A program made the translations under genes and the position numbers. This document shows positions 27,195 through 34,627 of a DNA stretch of 64,000 bases, in pieces; position 1 is the first letter of the stretch; each line of letters opens with the position of its first letter. The notes below the pieces were generated by a model, which had not been told where the DNA came from, made no database searches, and saw nothing but the letters and a program-made list of their open reading frames with translations. The stretch lies in the NCBI RefSeq assembly GCF_048270265.1, contig NZ_JBLWTD010000011.1, positions 1-64,000 of the forward strand. Reading direction: 5' to 3'. The DNA comes from Maricaulis sp048270265 (lineage in GTDB: Bacteria; Pseudomonadota; Alphaproteobacteria; Caulobacterales; Maricaulaceae).

Positions 27195-27500
27195 TCAGGC
27201 CGGGGCGGGCGGACAATAGGTCTTGTAGAGAGATTCCATAAGGGTGCGAATCTCGGCGCTGGCGAGGCGGTAGTAAATCGTCTGGTTCTCGCGCCGCGTC
27301 GCCACCAGCCCCTTGTTGCGCAGGATCGCCAATTGCTGCGACATCGCCTGGTCCCGCACCCCCAGCGCCGCCGCCAGCTCGCCGACCGAGCGCTCCTGGT
27401 CCACCAGCGCACACAGCGCCAGCAGCCGCTTGGGATGCGCCAGCGTCTTCATGATATCGGCCACGGTCTCGGCGACCGGCTGCATCTGGGTATAGTCCAT
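27195..27500 (-). CDS. bigR: ArsR-family persulfide sensor, BigR/SqrR-like
   Basis: This 101-residue winged-helix repressor has the DNA-recognition helix around AMSQQLAILRNKG. It lacks the ELCVCD metal box of arsenic sensors. It has just two cysteines, C30 (LLALCAL) and C96 (KTYCPP), 66 residues apart. That is the same spacing as the reactive C41/C107 pair of SqrR and the pair in BigR, which form a tetrasulfide with persulfides. Its position just upstream of a Blh-type hydrolase and a SulP permease supports control of sulfide/persulfide detoxification. It is likely autoregulated, but I could not define its operator with confidence. Confidence 0.88.
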   Translation of the reverse strand: MDYTQMQPVAETVADIMKTLAHPKRLLALCALVDQERSVGELAAALGVRDQAMSQQLAILRNKGLVATRRENQTIYYRLASAEIRTLMESLYKTYCPPAPA

Positions 27501-27823
27501 CCTGGGTGCGAGGCTCTGTAGCTATGAGATGATGGAGATATAGGGATGCGCGTGGCGGAAGGCGAGGGGGCACTCACCGGTCATCGCAGAGGGACGTGTA
27601 CCTCTGGTACGCGTCCCGGGGAAAAGGAGAGCCGACGGGGCGGTCCGGCCCAGCCGTCTGGTGTCGACTGCTCTAAGCACAAGGCTGGGATTCGGATCCT
27701 GGTCCAGCTGGCGCAACTTCCGATGAGGCCTCGTCCAGCGAGGATAACCTTAGCTGGAATGATGTGCATTTGGGTTCTATACAACTTCCATAGCTTTCCA
27801 GTTTTCGCGGAGACCGTAGTTGC
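27501..27823. other. Intergenic stretch, repeat-containing, no gene seen
   Basis: This 323-bp gap lies between divergent bigR and the nuclease-like gene. It holds one copy of the dispersed hairpin repeat (27591-27617), embedded in a block of about 55 bp (27571-27627) almost identical to 29001-29057. Short open frames across it on both strands follow the repeat and look spurious. The right part (27720 onward) is A/T richer and probably contains the promoter of the nuclease-like gene. Confidence 0.6.
27591..27617. repeat. Dispersed hairpin repeat
   Basis: The arms GGGACGTGTACC and GGTACGCGTCCC surround TCT, with one G-T wobble. The left flank CCGGTCATCG and the right flank CGGGGAAAA are shared with the copy at 29021-29047. 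Confidence 0.85.
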
Positions 27824-28750
27824 ATGAGTGATTTGAAACTCTTCCGCCTACACGCTGATCGCGTCGCCGAGATCCACGGTAAGGCCGCTGCTCTGGAGAA
27901 ATCGCTGCAGGCGTTGATCGAACGCAATCTGGAGACGTTCCTGGGTGTTCGCTTTCTGGCGTCGGAGTTTTCGACCGGTCGCGAACATGGTGGGCGCATG
28001 GACACGCTAGGCATCGACGAAAATGGATGCCCCGTGATCATCGAATACAAGCGCGCAACGAATGCGAATGTCATCAATCAGGGCCTCTTCTACCTCGATT
28101 GGCTCGTTACCCATCGCGGCGACTTTGAAATGTTGGTGTTAAAAAACCTGGGCGCTGAAGCCGCGCAGGCCGTCGAATGGTCGGCGCCTAGGCTGATCTG
28201 CATCGCCGGCGATTTCAGCAAGTATGATGAGCACGCCATCAAACAGATGAACCACAATATCGAACTGATACGATATATGAGGTTCGGTGATGACTTGTTG
28301 ATGCTGGAACAAGTGAATGCCGTCTCCGCGCCAACCAATGGTGCTGCAGCAGCCCAGGTGATGTCCTCCGTTTCCAGCGGTTCACGAGCCGCCGACAAGA
28401 CAGTCTCGGACTATTTGGCGCAGGCTGACCAGGAACTGACGGATCGTTTTGATGCCTTGAAGGAGTACCTGACCAATCTCGGTGATGATGTTCAAGTCAA
28501 GGCCCTCAAAAAGTACTTTGCCTTCAAACGCATCAAGAACTTTGCCTGCGTCGAGGTGCATACTCGAACCCGTAATCTGCTGGTTTATGTGAAGGTTGAT
28601 CCGGACACGATCCAGCTTGAAAAGGGCTTCACTCGGGACGTCCGGAAGATCGGCCATTTTGGGACGGGAGATCTGGAAATCGTCATCAACTCTGCTGCCG
28701 ATTTTGAGAGAGCCAAGCCGCTTCTCGATCTTAGCTATGAGAATGGGTGA
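27824..28750 (+). CDS. Stand-alone nuclease-like protein with DUF5655-type C-terminus
   Basis: This 308-residue protein has an N-terminal PD-(D/E)XK-like core. D60 lies in GGRMDTLGIDENG, E74 and K76 in PVIIEYKRAT and Q86 in INQGLFYLDWL, resembling the NucS/EndoMS and DUF91 nuclease fold. The C-terminal 110 residues (from about DYLAQADQELTDRF) resemble DUF5655, a small DNA-associated domain. The coding sequence is visibly poorer in G+C than its neighbours and is flanked on both sides by dispersed repeats, signs of recent arrival. There is no methyltransferase or helicase next to it. It could act in DNA repair or phage defence, but no partner supports a choice. Confidence 0.75.
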   Translation: MSDLKLFRLHADRVAEIHGKAAALEKSLQALIERNLETFLGVRFLASEFSTGREHGGRMDTLGIDENGCPVIIEYKRATNANVINQGLFYLDWLVTHRGDFEMLVLKNLGAEAAQAVEWSAPRLICIAGDFSKYDEHAIKQMNHNIELIRYMRFGDDLLMLEQVNAVSAPTNGAAAAQVMSSVSSGSRAADKTVSDYLAQADQELTDRFDALKEYLTNLGDDVQVKALKKYFAFKRIKNFACVEVHTRTRNLLVYVKVDPDTIQLEKGFTRDVRKIGHFGTGDLEIVINSAADFERAKPLLDLSYENG

Positions 28751-28823
28751 GGGGCGATTTCCCACGCTTCCCCGCCAGCGCCCACCGGCCCACACCCCAC
28801 CCTGAAAACCATGCCGGGATCCG

Positions 28824-28905
28824 GCCAGACTGGAGTTGAGCTGTCAAGGGCGCCGCAGGCGCCGCTGCGCGGTCGAGACCCTTGACAGCTCAACTCCAGT
28901 CTGGC
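28824..28905. repeat. Large palindrome with 27-bp perfect arms
   Basis: The left arm (28824-28850, starting GCCAGACTGGAG) and the right arm (28879-28905) are perfect inverse complements around a 28-nt G/C-rich loop. Imperfect complementarity continues outward, with CCTGAAAACC at 28801 matching GGATTTCAGG at 28919-28928, giving an element of about 130 bp. It follows the stop of the nuclease-like gene by about 75 bp. Confidence 0.85.
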
Positions 28906-29020
28906 GCCTTGCTTGGCAAGGATTTCAGGGATGGCTCTGCCCGGCGCGAGCCGGGGCAGGCGGGACGCGGAAGGGTGAGGCGCGCCGATTTTCCCGGTTG
29001 CACCCACCGGTCATCGAAGA

Positions 29021-29096
29021 GGGACGTGTACCTCTGGTACGCGTCCCGGGGAAAACGGGAGTCTGCCCTGGGACAGGTACCAGAGGTCCCTGTCCC
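29021..29096. repeat. Paired dispersed hairpins
   Basis: The first hairpin (29021-29047) is identical to the one at 27591-27617. The second (29070-29096) has arms GGGACAGGTACC and GGTCCCTGTCCC around AGA, with one mismatch. The 22-bp spacer begins CGGGGAAAACGGGAG. The two-hairpin plan resembles bacterial REP/BIME elements. Confidence 0.8.
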
Positions 29097-29403
29097 TCGT
29101 TCCAGCGCCCTTGTCCCCGGCTTCCATCCACATGCTAAAATGCGCCGGTCAATGCCTTGCCAGACACGCAGCCTGACCGCCACCTCCCTCAAGCGCCCCA
29201 TTCCGGCCGGCGCGACAGACCTCCAGCGGCGAAGCGGTCTGCCTGGCCTGGCAGGGCAGGCGGTCCTCGCCGGCTCCACCCTTAGCGAAGGGGCGCAACG
29301 AGGGGCACAGGACGCGCACACCCGGGGCACTTGGCCGGGACCGGGCGACACACCAGCGGATAGCTAACGTCACACCCCGTCACACCCCTGCATTTGCCCC
29401 ATT

Positions 29404-29421
29404 GTGTTAGCGCGCTAACAC
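29404..29421. promoter_or_regulatory. 18-bp perfect palindrome before his operon
   Basis: GTGTTAGCGCGCTAACAC is perfectly self-complementary. It sits 28 bp before the ATG of the TrpR-like yerC gene, over the likely promoter. It is a strong candidate operator for the YerC-type repressor encoded directly downstream, by analogy with the palindromic trp operator bound by TrpR. Confidence 0.7.
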
Positions 29422-29449
29422 GCTATACCGGCGCCCGGGAGAGTGATCC

Positions 29450-29770
29450 ATGAGTGACGACATGACTGACGACCGCCGTAATGACCAGCCGGACCTGGGT
29501 CCGCTCTGTGCTGCGCTGCGCGCCATCCGCACCGATGCGGAGGGCGAGCGCTTCCTGCGCGACCTGCTCACCCCGGGCGAGATGAAGACGCTGACCGAGC
29601 GCTGGCGGGTCGCCGGCCTGCTCGCCGAGGGTGGTCATTCCTACCGCGAAATCAGCGAGATGACCGGGGCCAGCACGACCACCGTCACCCGCGTCTCACG
29701 CTTTCTCACCCAGGAGCCCTGGCAGGGCTACCGCCTCATTCTCGAACGCCTCAAGGAAACCCAATCGTGA
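29450..29770 (+). CDS. YerC/YecD TrpR-related regulator, first gene of his operon
   Basis: This 106-residue protein of the TrpR-like superfamily has a helix-turn-helix in LAEGGHSYREISEMTGAST followed by TTVTRVSRFL, which is the signature of the YerC/YecD group. It has no signal peptide and acts on DNA. Its end overlaps the GTG start of hisG by 4 bp, so it is part of the his operon. YerC-like genes open his operons in some gammaproteobacteria such as Xanthomonas, where they are presumed his repressors. The 18-bp palindrome just upstream is a likely self-binding site. GGGAGAG precedes the ATG. Confidence 0.88.
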   Translation: MSDDMTDDRRNDQPDLGPLCAALRAIRTDAEGERFLRDLLTPGEMKTLTERWRVAGLLAEGGHSYREISEMTGASTTTVTRVSRFLTQEPWQGYRLILERLKETQS

Positions 29771-30648
29771 CCCGTTTGCGCATCGCCGTTCAAAGCAAGG
29801 GCCGTCTCTCCGAAGGCGGTATGGATCTGTTGAAGCGCTGCGGCCTTCGCTTCGCCTATGGCCGCGACAAGCTGCACCAGCGGGCCGAAAACATGCCCGT
29901 CGACCTGATGCTGGTGCGCGATGACGATATCCCGAATTTCGTCGCCAGCGGGGCCTGTGATTACGGCATTGTCGGCGAAAATGTGCTGCGCGAGGAACAA
30001 CTTGCCGGTGGCCGCACCGCCGAGCTCGAGATCGCCCTGCGGCTCGGTTTCGCCACCTGCCGCCTCAAACTCGCGGTGCCGGTCGAGGGTGAGATCCGTA
30101 CGCTTGAGGACTTGCAGGGCAAGGCGATTGCCACCTCCTATCCCGGCATCACCAGGGCCTATCTCGCCGAGCGTGGTATCGAGGTCGAGATCGTCGAAAT
30201 GCGCGGTTCGGTCGAAGTCGCGCCGCGCCTGCACATTGCCGATGCGATCTGCGACCTGGTCTCCTCGGGCGCAACGCTGCAGGCCAATGGGCTGAAAGCG
30301 ATCGAGACCGTGTTCGAGAGCGAGGCCGTCCTGATCCGCCGCAAGGGCGTCCGCGATGCGGAAACGGACAGCATTGCCCGCATCCTGATGCGCCGCGCCG
30401 AGGGCGTGATTGCCTCCTCGCAGACCAAATACATCATGCTCAATGCGCCGAAAGACCGGCTCGACGCGATCCGCGCCCTGCTGCCCGGTGCCGACGCGCC
30501 GACCATTGCCCAGGTCGCCGGCCGCGATGATGTCGTGGCGCTGCATGCGGTCTGCCGCGAGCGCGTCTTCTGGGAAACCCTGGAAGCGCTGGAGAAGGAG
30601 GGCGCCCGCGCCATCCTGGTGCTGCCGATCGAGAAAATGCTGGCCTGA
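29767..30648 (+). CDS. hisG: ATP phosphoribosyltransferase, long form
   Basis: This is the first committed step of histidine synthesis, joining ATP and PRPP to give phosphoribosyl-ATP. The protein has 293 residues, the long form with a C-terminal regulatory domain (roughly residues 220-293) that binds histidine. It therefore needs no HisZ partner. Family segments include QSKGRLSEGG, DYGIVGENVL and DLVSSGATLQANGLK. The start codon is GTG, overlapping yerC. Most alphaproteobacteria use short HisG with HisZ, so the long form here is one of several signs that the operon is of gammaproteobacterial type. Confidence 0.96.
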   Translation: MTRLRIAVQSKGRLSEGGMDLLKRCGLRFAYGRDKLHQRAENMPVDLMLVRDDDIPNFVASGACDYGIVGENVLREEQLAGGRTAELEIALRLGFATCRLKLAVPVEGEIRTLEDLQGKAIATSYPGITRAYLAERGIEVEIVEMRGSVEVAPRLHIADAICDLVSSGATLQANGLKAIETVFESEAVLIRRKGVRDAETDSIARILMRRAEGVIASSQTKYIMLNAPKDRLDAIRALLPGADAPTIAQVAGRDDVVALHAVCRERVFWETLEALEKEGARAILVLPIEKMLA

Positions 30649-30649
30649 G

Positions 30650-32551
30650 ATGATGCTTGAACCCCAAAACTGGTCCGCCGCCGACGCGGCCGCGCGCCGC
30701 GCCATGCTGCAACGCCCGGAGTCTACCGATACGGCCGGTGCCGCCGCGCGGGAAATCGTCGATGCGATTTATGCCGGCGGTGAGGCGGCCGTGCGCGATT
30801 ATGCCGAGCGTCTCGATGCTTACGCCCCGGCGGACTTCCGCGTCGATGCTGCCGCCATCGCCGCTGCCCGCGCCGGTCTGGACGAGGCCGATGCCGAAGC
30901 CATCCTCGCCGCCGCCGACGCCGTGCGCCGTTTCCATGTCCGCCAGGGCTATGGCAGCTACAGCGTCGAGACCTGGCCCGGCGTGACGGCCTCGCGCCGT
31001 GCCACGCCCGTCGATGTTGCAGCGCTCTACGTGCCTGCGGGCAGCGCGCCGCTGGTCTCGACCCTGATCATGCTCGCCATCCCGGCCCAGCTCGCCGGCG
31101 TGCCGCGTATAGTTGTGGTGGCACCGCCCGCAGGGCCTGACGGGGTTGATCCGGTCCTGCTCGCCGCTGCAAGCCTGCTCGGACTGGATGCGGTCTATGC
31201 CATCGGCGGGGCGCAGGCGATTGCGGCGCTTGCCACGGGGGCAGCCGGTTTGCCGCGCGCTGACAAGATTTTCGGGCCGGGCAATGCGTATGTCGCCGCT
31301 GCCAAGGCCTATGTCGCCAGCCTGCCGGGCGGCCCCGCCGTGGATCTGCCCGCCGGGCCGAGCGAGGTTATGGTGATCGCCGATGCCAATGCCGATGCCG
31401 CATTCGTCGCCAGTGATCTTCTGAGCCAGGCCGAGCACGATGCGTCGGCGCAGGTCATGCTGGTCTGTTTCGATGCCGCGACGCGCGCGCGGATTGCCGC
31501 TGAAGTCGAGGCGCAGCTCTCAGCCCTGCCGCGCGCCGATATCGCCCGTCAGGCGATGCGCCACTCGCGGGCCATCCTGTGCGACAGCCTCGATGAGGCG
31601 GCCGAAATCGCCAATGCCTATGCCCCGGAACACCTGATCCTGCAGCTCGGCGAGGCGGAGGCCCTGGTGAGCCGCGTGCGCCATGCCGGTTCGATCTTTG
31701 TCGGGGCCTGGGCGCCGGAAGCGGCGGGCGATTATGCCGCCGGACCCAATCACACCCTGCCCACGGGCGGTGCGGCGCGGGCCCATGGCGGCGTCACGGT
31801 CGAGGCCTTCCAGAAGACCACCACCATATTGCGCGCCGGCAAGGCCGGCGCGGCGGCGATGGCACCGACGGTCGAGCGTCTGGCGGCCCTTGAGAGGTTG
31901 GCCGGGCACGAGACAGCGATGCGGCTGCGGCGCGAATGGGCCGAGGCCTGGCCGGATGATGTGTCCGGACCGCGTCTGCGTACCAGTGCCAAGCGCCGCA
32001 AGACCAAGGAGACGGATATCACCGTCGTCGTCGATCTCGACCGCGACGGGCCGAGCAAAATCTCGACCGGGATCGGCTATTTCGACCACATGCTCGACCA
32101 GATCGCCCGCCATGCCGGCATCGCCGTCACCATCGACGCGACCGGTGATCTGGAGATCGATGCCCACCACACGATCGAGGATGTTTGCCTGACGCTCGGC
32201 GAAGCCTTGCACGAGGCGCTTGGTGACAAGCGCGGCATTGCCCGTTTCGGCTTTGAACTGCCGATGGACGAGACGCGCGCCGGGGTCTGGATCGATCTGT
32301 CGGGGCGTCCCTTCGCCAAGTTTGAAGGCGCGATCCCGGGCGAGCGCGTCGGTGAATTCCCGGTCGAGATGGTGCCGCACGCTTTCCGCTCCCTGGCGGA
32401 ATCCATGAAGGCGGCGATCCATGTCCGGGTCGAGGGCGAGAATGCCCACCACATGGTCGAGGGCTCGTTCAAGGCCTTCGGCCGGGCGCTGCGCCAGGCG
32501 GTGCGGATCGAGAGCGAGCGTCTGCCTTCGACCAAGGAATTCCTCGAATGA
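30650..32551 (+). CDS. hisDB: Bifunctional HisD-HisB fusion (histidinol dehydrogenase + IGP dehydratase)
   Basis: This is one uninterrupted reading frame of 633 residues. Residues 1 to about 435 are histidinol dehydrogenase, with the family stretches KIFGPGNAYVAAAK, LPAGPSEVMVIAD, LLSQAEHDASAQ and YAAGPNHTLPTGG. Residues from about 448 are imidazoleglycerol-phosphate dehydratase, with TKETDI, STGIGYFDHMLDQIARH, DAHHTIED, LPMDE, SGRPF and ENAHHMVEGSFKAFGRALRQA. HisD performs the last two oxidations and HisB an earlier dehydration, so the steps are not adjacent. A short linker (about residues 424-447) joins them. In-frame ATG (31919) and GTG (31961) codons in the linker could give a separate HisB. 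The N-terminal phosphatase domain of enteric HisB is absent. The start is 1 bp after hisG, and the stop overlaps hisH by 4 bp. Confidence 0.93.
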   Translation: MMLEPQNWSAADAAARRAMLQRPESTDTAGAAAREIVDAIYAGGEAAVRDYAERLDAYAPADFRVDAAAIAAARAGLDEADAEAILAAADAVRRFHVRQGYGSYSVETWPGVTASRRATPVDVAALYVPAGSAPLVSTLIMLAIPAQLAGVPRIVVVAPPAGPDGVDPVLLAAASLLGLDAVYAIGGAQAIAALATGAAGLPRADKIFGPGNAYVAAAKAYVASLPGGPAVDLPAGPSEVMVIADANADAAFVASDLLSQAEHDASAQVMLVCFDAATRARIAAEVEAQLSALPRADIARQAMRHSRAILCDSLDEAAEIANAYAPEHLILQLGEAEALVSRVRHAGSIFVGAWAPEAAGDYAAGPNHTLPTGGAARAHGGVTVEAFQKTTTILRAGKAGAAAMAPTVERLAALERLAGHETAMRLRREWAEAWPDDVSGPRLRTSAKRRKTKETDITVVVDLDRDGPSKISTGIGYFDHMLDQIARHAGIAVTIDATGDLEIDAHHTIEDVCLTLGEALHEALGDKRGIARFGFELPMDETRAGVWIDLSGRPFAKFEGAIPGERVGEFPVEMVPHAFRSLAESMKAAIHVRVEGENAHHMVEGSFKAFGRALRQAVRIESERLPSTKEFLE

Positions 32552-33147
32552 AGATCGGCGTCATCGATACCGGCTGCGCCAATCTCGCCTCGGTGCGTTT
32601 TGCGCTTGAGCGGGCGGGCCTGGACCATGTCGCGGCGGCGAAACCGTCCGGACTGGGCGATTGCGACCGCCTGATCCTGCCCGGCGTCGGCTCGGCCGCA
32701 CCGGCCATGGCGCGCCTGACTGATCGTGGCTGGAGCGATCTGCTCCGCGGCGATGACCGGCCCTTGCTCGGCATCTGCCTGGGCATGCAGCTCCTGTTCA
32801 ACCGATCCGAGGAGGGCGGCGTCGACGGGCTCGGCCTGATCGCTGGTGATGTTGTGCGCCTGCCGTGGGCCGAAGGTCTGGTCTGGCCGCATATGGGCTG
32901 GAACGAACTGGAAGAGCTCGACCCGAACGAGCCGCTTCTGGCGGGCATCGCGCCGGGCAGTCATGCCTATTTCGTGCACGGCTATTACGCCCCGCCGGGT
33001 CCGGCGACACGCGCCATTTGCGACTACGGCACGCCGGTCTCCGCCCTGGTCCGCAAGGACCATGTCGCCGGCTGCCAGTTTCACCCCGAACGCTCCGGCG
33101 CTGCCGGGGCCCGTATCCTGATGAATTTCGCCGGAGCCAGGCCATGA
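32548..33147 (+). CDS. hisH: Imidazole glycerol phosphate synthase glutaminase subunit
   Basis: This 199-residue class I glutamine amidotransferase passes ammonia from glutamine to HisF to form imidazole glycerol phosphate and AICAR. The nucleophile cysteine lies in LLGICLGMQLL, and the His-Glu pair is in GCQFHPERSG. The oxyanion region is seen in LILPGVGSAA. It overlaps hisDB and hisA by 4 bp each, consistent with tight translational coupling across the operon. Confidence 0.96.
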   Translation: MKIGVIDTGCANLASVRFALERAGLDHVAAAKPSGLGDCDRLILPGVGSAAPAMARLTDRGWSDLLRGDDRPLLGICLGMQLLFNRSEEGGVDGLGLIAGDVVRLPWAEGLVWPHMGWNELEELDPNEPLLAGIAPGSHAYFVHGYYAPPGPATRAICDYGTPVSALVRKDHVAGCQFHPERSGAAGARILMNFAGARP

Positions 33148-33878
33148 TCCTCTATCCCGCCATCGACCTGCTCGAGGGCCGCGTCGTGCGCCTGCACAAG
33201 GGCGCCTTCGATGCCGTCACCGATTATGGCGATGACCCGGTCGCCGTCGCTGAAGCCTTTGGCGAGGCCGGGGCGAGCTGGGTCCATGTCGTCGATCTCG
33301 CCGGTGCCCGCGATGGTGCCCGGCGCCAGACCGAGACCATTCGCGAGATCTGCCAGACCGGGCTGCGGGTGCAGACCGGTGGCGGGGTGCGCTCGGCGGT
33401 GGATATCGAAAGCCTGCTGGCGATCGGGGTCGAGCGCGTCATCATTGGCTCGCTCGCCGTGACTGATGCGCCGCAAGTGCGCGAGTGGATTAATCAATAT
33501 GGTTCCCAGAGCATCACGCTGGCGCTGGACGTCAAACGCCTCGGCGGCAGCTACCGGCCGGCCCTGCAGGGCTGGACCGATATGATGATGACCACCTTGC
33601 CCGAAGTGATCGCCGCCTATGACGGTTCGGGGCTCAAACACGCCCTGGTCACCGATATCAGCCGCGATGGCGATCTGTCGGGTCCCAATCTGGCGCTCTA
33701 TGCCGATCTGCTCGAACGCCACCCGCAGATCGGCTGGCAGGCGTCGGGCGGCGTCTCCTCGCTGGCGGATCTGGAGGCGGTGCGCGAACTGGGCATGGCC
33801 GGGGCGATCACCGGCAAGGCGCTCTACGAGGGTATTTTCACGCTGAAAGAGGCGCTGGCATGCTCGCAAAACGGATAA
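33144..33878 (+). CDS. hisA: ProFAR isomerase
   Basis: This 244-residue TIM-barrel enzyme catalyses the Amadori rearrangement of ProFAR to PRFAR. The two half-barrel aspartates are visible in PAIDLLEGRVVRL and in VTDISRDG, and the phosphate loops in TGGGVRS and ASGGVSS. The ATG at 33144 overlaps the hisH stop; the longer open frame from 32865 is only the antisense-like extension over hisH. The 3' end overlaps hisF by 19 bp. Confidence 0.96.
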   Translation: MILYPAIDLLEGRVVRLHKGAFDAVTDYGDDPVAVAEAFGEAGASWVHVVDLAGARDGARRQTETIREICQTGLRVQTGGGVRSAVDIESLLAIGVERVIIGSLAVTDAPQVREWINQYGSQSITLALDVKRLGGSYRPALQGWTDMMMTTLPEVIAAYDGSGLKHALVTDISRDGDLSGPNLALYADLLERHPQIGWQASGGVSSLADLEAVRELGMAGAITGKALYEGIFTLKEALACSQNG

Positions 33879-34627
33879 TTCCCTGCCTCGATGTGCGCGA
33901 TGGCCGCGTGGTCAAGGGCGTGCGCTTTCGCGATCACGAGGATGTCGGCGGGATTGTCGACCTCGCCCGCCGCTATGCGGCAGAGGGCGCTGACGAGCTG
34001 GTCTTCTACGACATCGCCGCCAGCACGCGCGGGCAGACGGTTGAGCCCGCCTGGGTCACGGCTGTGGCTCGCGAGCTGGATATTCCCTTCTCTGTCGCCG
34101 GTGGTATCCGCTCGGTCGATGATGCGCGGGCGCGCCTGTTTGCCGGGGCCGACAAGATCTCGGTCAATTCACCGGCGCTGGAAAACCCCGGCCTGATCGA
34201 CGCGCTGGCGGCGGAGTTTGGCTGCCAGTGTGTTGTGCTCGGCGTCGACAGCCGCCGTATCGAGGGCGAGTGGCAGGTGCACCAATACACCGGCGATCCC
34301 GACAAGACGCAGCTCTCGCGGCGCCGGACGCTGGAGTGGATTGCCGAGGGGATTGATCGCGGGGCCGGCGAGGTCGTGCTCAATTGCATGGACCAGGACG
34401 GGGTGCGCGAGGGCTATGATATCGAACAGCTTGCAGCGGCGCGGGCCGTGTGTTCCACAGCTTTGATTGCTTCAGGCGGTGCGGGCAGCAAAGAAGACTT
34501 CAAATCCGTCTTCAATGCCGCCAATGTCGACGGTGCGCTGGCCGCCAGCGTGTTTCACAAACAGGTCCTCGGGATCGGCGAATTGAAAGCCTGTCTCGGC
34601 CAAGCGGGTATCAGGGTAAGGACATGA
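33860..34627 (+). CDS. hisF: Imidazole glycerol phosphate synthase cyclase subunit
   Basis: This 255-residue TIM-barrel partner of HisH uses the ammonia delivered by HisH to close the imidazole ring. The N-terminus MLAKRIIPCLDVRDGRVVKG is nearly invariant in the family, with the catalytic aspartate in LDV. The second catalytic aspartate lies in NCMDQDGVREGYD, and phosphate loops in AGGIRS and SGGAGS are intact. It overlaps hisA by 19 bp and hisIE by 4 bp. Confidence 0.97.
   Translation: MLAKRIIPCLDVRDGRVVKGVRFRDHEDVGGIVDLARRYAAEGADELVFYDIAASTRGQTVEPAWVTAVARELDIPFSVAGGIRSVDDARARLFAGADKISVNSPALENPGLIDALAAEFGCQCVVLGVDSRRIEGEWQVHQYTGDPDKTQLSRRRTLEWIAEGIDRGAGEVVLNCMDQDGVREGYDIEQLAAARAVCSTALIASGGAGSKEDFKSVFNAANVDGALAASVFHKQVLGIGELKACLGQAGIRVRT

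Larger units (their letters stand above)
28751..29449. other. Repeat-rich intergenic island, no convincing gene
   Basis: This 699-bp stretch holds a large perfect palindrome (28824-28905), a pair of dispersed hairpins (29021-29096), a C/G-rich stretch with small inverted repeats around 29220-29290, and at its right end the 18-bp palindrome in front of the his operon. Open frames on both strands are low-complexity (Arg/Pro/Gly rich), run through the palindromes and lack ribosome sites, so I do not call them. Confidence 0.6.

Noticed and set aside
28824..28905. Integron attC site
   Set aside because: The arms contain GTTGAGC and GCTCAAC, but in the order opposite to that of attC (RYYYAAC ... 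GTTRRRY). The arms are perfect, without the extrahelical bases of attC, and no integrase or cassette array is present.
28882..29367. Open frames on both strands through the repeat island
   Set aside because: They run through palindromes, are Arg/Pro/Gly rich, overlap each other and lack ribosome sites. Similar peptides (YLWYAS, RYTSL) recur only because the hairpin repeat recurs.
29372..29449. Histidine leader peptide and attenuator before the his operon
   Set aside because: No short open frame with a run of His codons and no terminator/antiterminator pair was found. The palindrome with a YerC gene suggests repression instead.
30410..30649. 80-residue extension at the start of the HisD-HisB frame
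   Set aside because: It reads through hisG in another frame. The ATG at 30650, 1 bp after the hisG stop, gives the normal HisD start.
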